From contig JAGZAC010000058.1 of NCBI GenBank assembly GCA_018370615.1, positions 1-8,536 on the forward strand: DNA of 8,536 nucleotides, written 5' to 3'. The DNA comes from Clostridiales bacterium (GTDB taxonomy: Bacteria > Bacillota > Clostridia > Oscillospirales > CAG-272). Below, piece after piece: positions 5,013 to 8,536 of the stretch. The stretch's first letter is position 1, and the number at the start of each line of letters is the position of its first letter. The notes beneath the pieces are model-generated. The model saw only the letters and a program-made list of their open reading frames with translations, ran no database searches and was not told the DNA's origin. A program made the translations under genes and the position numbers.

Positions 5013-7765
5013 AAATCATAAACAGTTTATCCGGACCCACATTTGGCAGAAGCAGGATGCAAACTGACAACAACGCTACAAAAAGGCAGATGCCTACACA
5101 GCAGAGCCACGCATCGACAGGCCGGCAGGTATATGTCAATCGTCTGGGGCAAACAGAAAAAGAAGCTGCAGAAAACATTCGCATTTTTGGCCGCAACACC
5201 CTTACAAAAAAGAAAAAAGCTGGCTTTTTCCGCCAGCTTCTCTCCAACTTTAACGATCCCATTATCAAAATTCTGATCGGCGCACTTGTCATCAACGCTT
5301 TGGTCAGTATGGGAAACATGAATATCCCGGAAACTTTGGGAATTGTAGCAGCAATCCTGATTGCCACTCTAGTTTCCACCATCTCCGAATACGGCTCTTC
5401 CCTTGCATTTGAACGACTGTCCGGGAAAGAGGAAAACACCTTATGCACGATCCGCCGAGCAGGGGAAATCCAGGAGGTACGCATCTCTGACATTGCGGTA
5501 GGCGACATCGTACTGCTTCGCGCTGGTATGAACATTCCGGCAGACGGGGTCCTCATCAGCGGCGGAATCAGCTGTAATCAGGCAGCCATTACGGGAGAGA
5601 GCGCCGAGCGGCGAAAAGTGTCTGCCGGAAATACTTCATTTAATCCGGACCAGGAAAACTGGCAGCCCAATTCTTCATACCAATTGTTCCGAGGCAGCGG
5701 TGTTTTCAGTGGAGAAGGAGAAATGGCTGTGCTGCGGGTGGGAGATTCCACCTTCATTGGAGAGGTTGCCTCCAGCCTTCAGGATGACGGACGTCCAAGT
5801 CCTCTGAAACACCGACTCGGCGAGCTGGCAAAAAGCATCAGCTTCATGGGATATATAGGCGCCATTATGATCGCCTTTGCCTATCTGTTTAACGCCTTTG
5901 TCATCGACAGCGGGATGGATTTGTCCCTGATGATGGTGCGGCTTCAGGACCGGAGCTTCCTCTTCTCAGAAATCATAAAGGCGATTACTGTGGCCGTATC
6001 CGTAGTGGTAGTGGCAGTCCCCGAAGGGCTGCCCATGATGATCACCGTAGTCCTTTCCTCCAACATGAAACGGATGCTGAAAAACGGTGTGCTGGTACGC
6101 CGTCTTGTAGGAATTGAAACTGCCGGCAGTCTAAACATTTTGTTCACCGATAAAACAGGCACCCTGACGACAGGGAGAATGACAGTATGCGGGATCCACG
6201 GAAAAGACTTTTTCTATAAGAGATACAGCCAGCTGAAAGGCTGTGAAAAGCTGCACACGCAAATCGGTGAATGTGCCGTCACCGCCTGCGCACCGGGAGG
6301 CTCCGGCGCGACAGAAAAAGCAGTTCTGGCCGCCATTAAGGAGCCCGTCCGAGCGGTATGTACCGCCCGCCTTCCCTTTGATTCCGACAGAAAATATTCC
6401 GCCTCCCTTGTAAAAAGCATCGACGGAGAACGAGCATATTTCCTCGGAGCGCCGGAGCGACTCCTTGCCGGATGTGTACGCTACATGGATCACACAGGCA
6501 CCGAACGAAACCTGGACAACAATGGAATACGGGAGATTTCCCAAAAACTGCAGACACTGGGGGAAGCCTCCTGCCGCGTAATTTGTTGTGCGGCGGGAAA
6601 TCCAGAGGATTTTGCAAAGGCAAAATCCGGAGGAAGGCCCGCCACACTAACGTTTCTTTGCCTTTTCGCCATACGTGATCCTGTCCGCAGCGATGTGCGC
6701 CGCGCTGTATCCGACGCGCAGCATGCAGGAATTCACGTGGTAATGGTTACCGGTGACAATCCCGCAACTGCGGGAGCCGTTGCCAGAGAAACGGGAATTC
6801 TCACATCCACATGCAATCGAGTTCTGCCAGCCTCTGACCTTGCCGCAATGAGCGACGGGGAAATCAAAAAAATCCTGCCGGAAATCGCCGTCATTTCCAG
6901 AGCTCTTCCCTCTGATAAAATCCGGCTTGTACGCATCGCAAAGGATATGGGCCTCGTAGCCGGAATGACCGGGGATGGAATCAACGACGCACCTGCGCTG
7001 AAGGCGGCCGATGTGGGATTTGCTATGGGAAGCGGCACCGACATTGCCAAGGAATCGGGAGATATAGTGATTACAGATGACAGCTTTTCCTCCATCACCA
7101 AAGCAGTCCTTTATGGTCGAACCATTTTTGAAAGCATACGCAAATTTGTAACCTTCCAGCTGATGATGAATCTTTGTGCCATGGGCGTTTCCTTGATCGG
7201 TCCCTTTATGGGGATTGACAGCCCCGTTACAGTCATTCAAATGCTGTGGGTCAACATCATCATGGACACCCTTGGAGGTCTTGCATTTGCGGGCGAACCT
7301 CCTTTGCGCCGGTATATGCTGCGTCCCAGCCTCCCCAGAGATGCCAGCATATTAAACGGGGCGATGATCAATCAAATTTTAATTTCCGGGCTGTACAGCC
7401 TTGGGCTTTGCATCTTCTTCCTGCAAAGTGACTGGCTGCGCAGCCGTCTGTCCGGCGGCAGCGAAAAATATTATCTAACAGTCTTCTTCGCCATGTTTAT
7501 TTTCTGTGGTATTTTTAATTCCTTTAATGTGAGAACTCCCGGGCGGAATTTATTGTCTCACATTGCGGGAAATAAGCCCTTTGTCCTGATTATGACTGCC
7601 GTTGCAGTCATTCAGCTGATGATTATTTATTTCGGCGGCGACATTTTCCGCTGTGTCCCTCTGCATCTGAATGATTTACTGTTTGCGGCGTTACTGGCCG
7701 CTACCGTGATCCCGGCAGATTTGATTCGCAAGTCCCTGTTCAAAAGCAGGAAAAAAAGCCAGTAG
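5009..7765 (+). CDS. PMCA-type (P2B-like) Ca2+-transporting P-type ATPase
   Basis: The frame encodes up to 918 aa, a complete P2-type cation pump that exports Ca2+ using ATP. Visible motifs in order: N-terminal cation-ATPase domain (about 40-85); TM1-2; actuator domain with TGES (195-198); TM4 with VAVPEGLP (335-342), whose Glu339 is the expected Ca2+ ligand; phosphorylation site DKTGTLT (381-387, Asp381); nucleotide domain with FDSDRKYSA (457-465); DPVR (557-560); TGDN (581-584); MTGDGINDAP (653-662). TM5 carries Asn721 with no following Glu, and TM6 has LWVNIIMDT (746-754) with Asn749 and Asp753. That is the single-site pattern of plasma-membrane (P2B) pumps, and the Cys-free FNSFNVRTPG (836-845) and C-terminal helices also fit them. 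Oddly, the KGA nucleotide motif reads LGAPE (479-483). The start could be GTG 5009, ATG 5057 or ATG 5087, and homologues usually begin close to the NRLGQTE region (44-50), so the first 26 residues may not be translated. A sigma-E-like promoter and the downstream spoVT suggest a sporulation role. Confidence 0.93.
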   Translation: MEIINSLSGPTFGRSRMQTDNNATKRQMPTQQSHASTGRQVYVNRLGQTEKEAAENIRIFGRNTLTKKKKAGFFRQLLSNFNDPIIKILIGALVINALVSMGNMNIPETLGIVAAILIATLVSTISEYGSSLAFERLSGKEENTLCTIRRAGEIQEVRISDIAVGDIVLLRAGMNIPADGVLISGGISCNQAAITGESAERRKVSAGNTSFNPDQENWQPNSSYQLFRGSGVFSGEGEMAVLRVGDSTFIGEVASSLQDDGRPSPLKHRLGELAKSISFMGYIGAIMIAFAYLFNAFVIDSGMDLSLMMVRLQDRSFLFSEIIKAITVAVSVVVVAVPEGLPMMITVVLSSNMKRMLKNGVLVRRLVGIETAGSLNILFTDKTGTLTTGRMTVCGIHGKDFFYKRYSQLKGCEKLHTQIGECAVTACAPGGSGATEKAVLAAIKEPVRAVCTARLPFDSDRKYSASLVKSIDGERAYFLGAPERLLAGCVRYMDHTGTERNLDNNGIREISQKLQTLGEASCRVICCAAGNPEDFAKAKSGGRPATLTFLCLFAIRDPVRSDVRRAVSDAQHAGIHVVMVTGDNPATAGAVARETGILTSTCNRVLPASDLAAMSDGEIKKILPEIAVISRALPSDKIRLVRIAKDMGLVAGMTGDGINDAPALKAADVGFAMGSGTDIAKESGDIVITDDSFSSITKAVLYGRTIFESIRKFVTFQLMMNLCAMGVSLIGPFMGIDSPVTVIQMLWVNIIMDTLGGLAFAGEPPLRRYMLRPSLPRDASILNGAMINQILISGLYSLGLCIFFLQSDWLRSRLSGGSEKYYLTVFFAMFIFCGIFNSFNVRTPGRNLLSHIAGNKPFVLIMTAVAVIQLMIIYFGGDIFRCVPLHLNDLLFAALLAATVIPADLIRKSLFKSRKKSQ

Positions 7766-7912
7766 GTAAAAAAGAGACCACTGCATGTTCCATTCTCTTT
7801 ATCATACAAAAATACCACATCCTATCAGAATTTACAAAATACGTTGTATAAAACCAAAGTTATGAGAAACAATAAAAAGGCAAGAACCTGTATTTCAAAG
7901 GAGAGTTTATAT
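7766..7912 (+). other. Intergenic leader of spoVT
   Basis: These 147 bp separate the ATPase from spoVT. No gene is supported: the in-frame extension upstream of the spoVT ATG lacks homology and a ribosome-binding site. A strong AAAGGAGAG lies at 7897-7905. No promoter matches a sigma-A or sigma-G consensus well enough to call, although a GTATA/CAATAAA pair (7846-7850 and 7870-7876) loosely resembles sigma-G elements. Confidence 0.4.
7771..7800 (+). terminator. Weak possible hairpin after the ATPase gene
   Basis: AAAGAGA (7771-7777) and TCTCTTT (7794-7800) form a 7-bp A/U-rich stem, starting 5 nt after the ATPase stop. The 16-nt loop and the lack of a U-tract after the stem make it a poor terminator, so read-through into spoVT is possible. 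Confidence 0.22.
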
Positions 7913-8452
7913 ATGAAAGCAACTGGAATTGTTCGCCGTATTGATGATCTGGGACGTGTAGTCATTCCCAAAGAAATCCGAAGAACCATGCGGATCCGCG
8001 AAGGAGATCCGCTGGAGATTTATACAGACCGGGACGGCGAAGTAATTTTCAAAAAATATTCCCCTATTGGTGAGCTGTCGCAGTTTGCAACACAGTACGC
8101 AGAAACTCTGCATAAGACCTGCGGCCTTTCCGTAATCATCTGTGACCGTGACGCAGTGATTGCATGCGCCGGACTCCCCCGCAAGGAGTATGCAGACAGA
8201 AAATTATCTGCCGAATTTGAAGAAATTATCAACGGAAGAAATCTCTATACTGCCGGGAAAAATGAATGTATTCCTGCAGTAGACGGCGGCCAGCATTTTA
8301 TCAGCTGCGCGATGCCGATTATCACTGAAGGCGATATCACAGGCTGTGTGGCATCCATTGCTACGCAGGAAAACCAAAATCTGCAGCCGGGCTTGGAAGC
8401 GAAGCTGATTCAAACTGCTGCCGGATTTTTGGGAAGACAACTGGAAAGCTGA
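7913..8452 (+). CDS. spoVT: Stage V sporulation protein T (AbrB/GAF transcriptional regulator)
   Basis: This 179-aa protein regulates late forespore (sigma-G dependent) genes in Bacillus and is conserved in spore-forming Clostridia. The N-terminal swapped-hairpin AbrB DNA-binding domain (1-50) begins MKATGIVRRIDDLGRVVIPK and continues EIRRTMRIREGDPLEI, nearly identical to Bacillus SpoVT. A linker YSPIGELSQFA and a GAF-like domain follow (about 55-178), with SVIICDRDAVIACAG (73-87) and the closing helix IQTAAGFLGRQLE (166-178). The length matches the usual 178 aa. The ATG at 7913 is chosen over an in-frame start 69 bp upstream because AAAGGAGAG sits 7 nt before it and homology starts exactly at MKATG. 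The gene is followed at once by a strong terminator. The ligand of the GAF domain is unknown. The upstream Ca2+ pump may be functionally linked, since both fit spore formation. Confidence 0.97.
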   Translation: MKATGIVRRIDDLGRVVIPKEIRRTMRIREGDPLEIYTDRDGEVIFKKYSPIGELSQFATQYAETLHKTCGLSVIICDRDAVIACAGLPRKEYADRKLSAEFEEIINGRNLYTAGKNECIPAVDGGQHFISCAMPIITEGDITGCVASIATQENQNLQPGLEAKLIQTAAGFLGRQLES

Positions 8453-8478
8453 AAAAAGAGGCCTTACGGCCTCTTTTT
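8453..8478 (+). terminator. Intrinsic terminator of spoVT
   Basis: AAAAAGAGGCC (8453-8463) pairs perfectly with GGCCTCTTTTT (8468-8478) around a TTAC loop, starting directly after the spoVT stop codon. The stem's 3' arm ends in a T-run, as rho-independent terminators do. The matching A-run on the other side means it could also stop transcription entering from the right. Confidence 0.92.
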
Positions 8479-8510
8479 AGTTTCCCTAAATTATTATCCT
8501 GCTGCGACAA

Positions 8511-8536
8511 CCCCTCCGTCAGCTACGCTGACACCT
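8511..8536. repeat. Partial palindromic intergenic repeat, cut by the window edge
   Basis: CCCCTCC is followed by GTCAGC (8518-8523), TAC, and GCTGAC (8527-8532), a perfect 6-bp inverted repeat, then ACCT at the edge. From memory, sequences of this CCCCTCCGTCAGC type recur in intergenic regions of gut Clostridia, often continuing into a CCTCCC half. Only one unit is visible, so repeat status rests on that recollection. The role is unknown. Confidence 0.5.

Noticed and set aside
4978..5556. Minus-strand open frame of 192 codons opposite the start of the ATPase
   Set aside because: It is antisense to the conserved N-terminal and actuator regions of the pump, with no recognisable domain.
7803..7809. 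CATACAA, similar to a sigma-G or sigma-E -10 box
   Set aside because: No matching -35 lies at the right distance; TGCATG upstream is only 15 nt away.
7845..7876. Sigma-G-like TGTATA and CAATAAA ahead of spoVT
   Set aside because: The -10 has two mismatches and the spacer is 19 nt, so it is too weak to call although sigma-G control of spoVT is expected from Bacillus.

Overview
The window looks like chromosomal DNA from an endospore-forming Clostridia-type Firmicute. The main evidence is a very well conserved SpoVT at the right end. Supporting it are the TagO/LCP-type surface-glycan genes and a partial palindromic intergenic repeat of a kind I associate with gut Clostridia; placing it in Oscillospiraceae is only a guess. 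I see no phage, IS element, CRISPR array, tRNA or rRNA.

Left part (1-4762, minus strand): one five-gene unit transcribed right to left from a good sigma-A-type promoter at 4844-4872. In transcription order it encodes a 610-aa polytopic protein related to the O-antigen ligase/polymerase superfamily, a DUF4330-type single-span protein, a TagO/WecA-type polyprenyl-phosphate sugar-1-phosphate transferase, a second DUF4330-type protein, and an LCP (LytR-CpsA-Psr) family protein that runs off the left edge. Gaps are 11, 92 and 49 bp and then a 4-bp overlap, so co-transcription is likely. TagO/WecA enzymes start a lipid-linked glycan, polymerase/ligase-type proteins extend or transfer it, and LCP proteins attach such polymers to the wall. 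The operon therefore reads as a cell-surface glycan module. Its TagO/WecA protein keeps every motif I expect, while the ligase-like and LCP-like proteins both lack charged residues normally needed for catalysis.

Middle (4763-5008): a divergent intergenic region. It holds the leftward sigma-A promoter and, on the plus strand, a close match to the mother-cell sporulation sigma-E promoter consensus at 4907-4935.

Right part (5009-8452, plus strand): a complete PMCA-like (P2B) P-type Ca2+-ATPase, then spoVT, the AbrB/GAF regulator of late forespore gene expression. A strong intrinsic terminator follows spoVT, and the partial palindromic repeat lies at the right edge. The sigma-E-like promoter and the spoVT neighbour together suggest the calcium pump may act during sporulation. 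That is an inference from sequence, not a demonstrated function.
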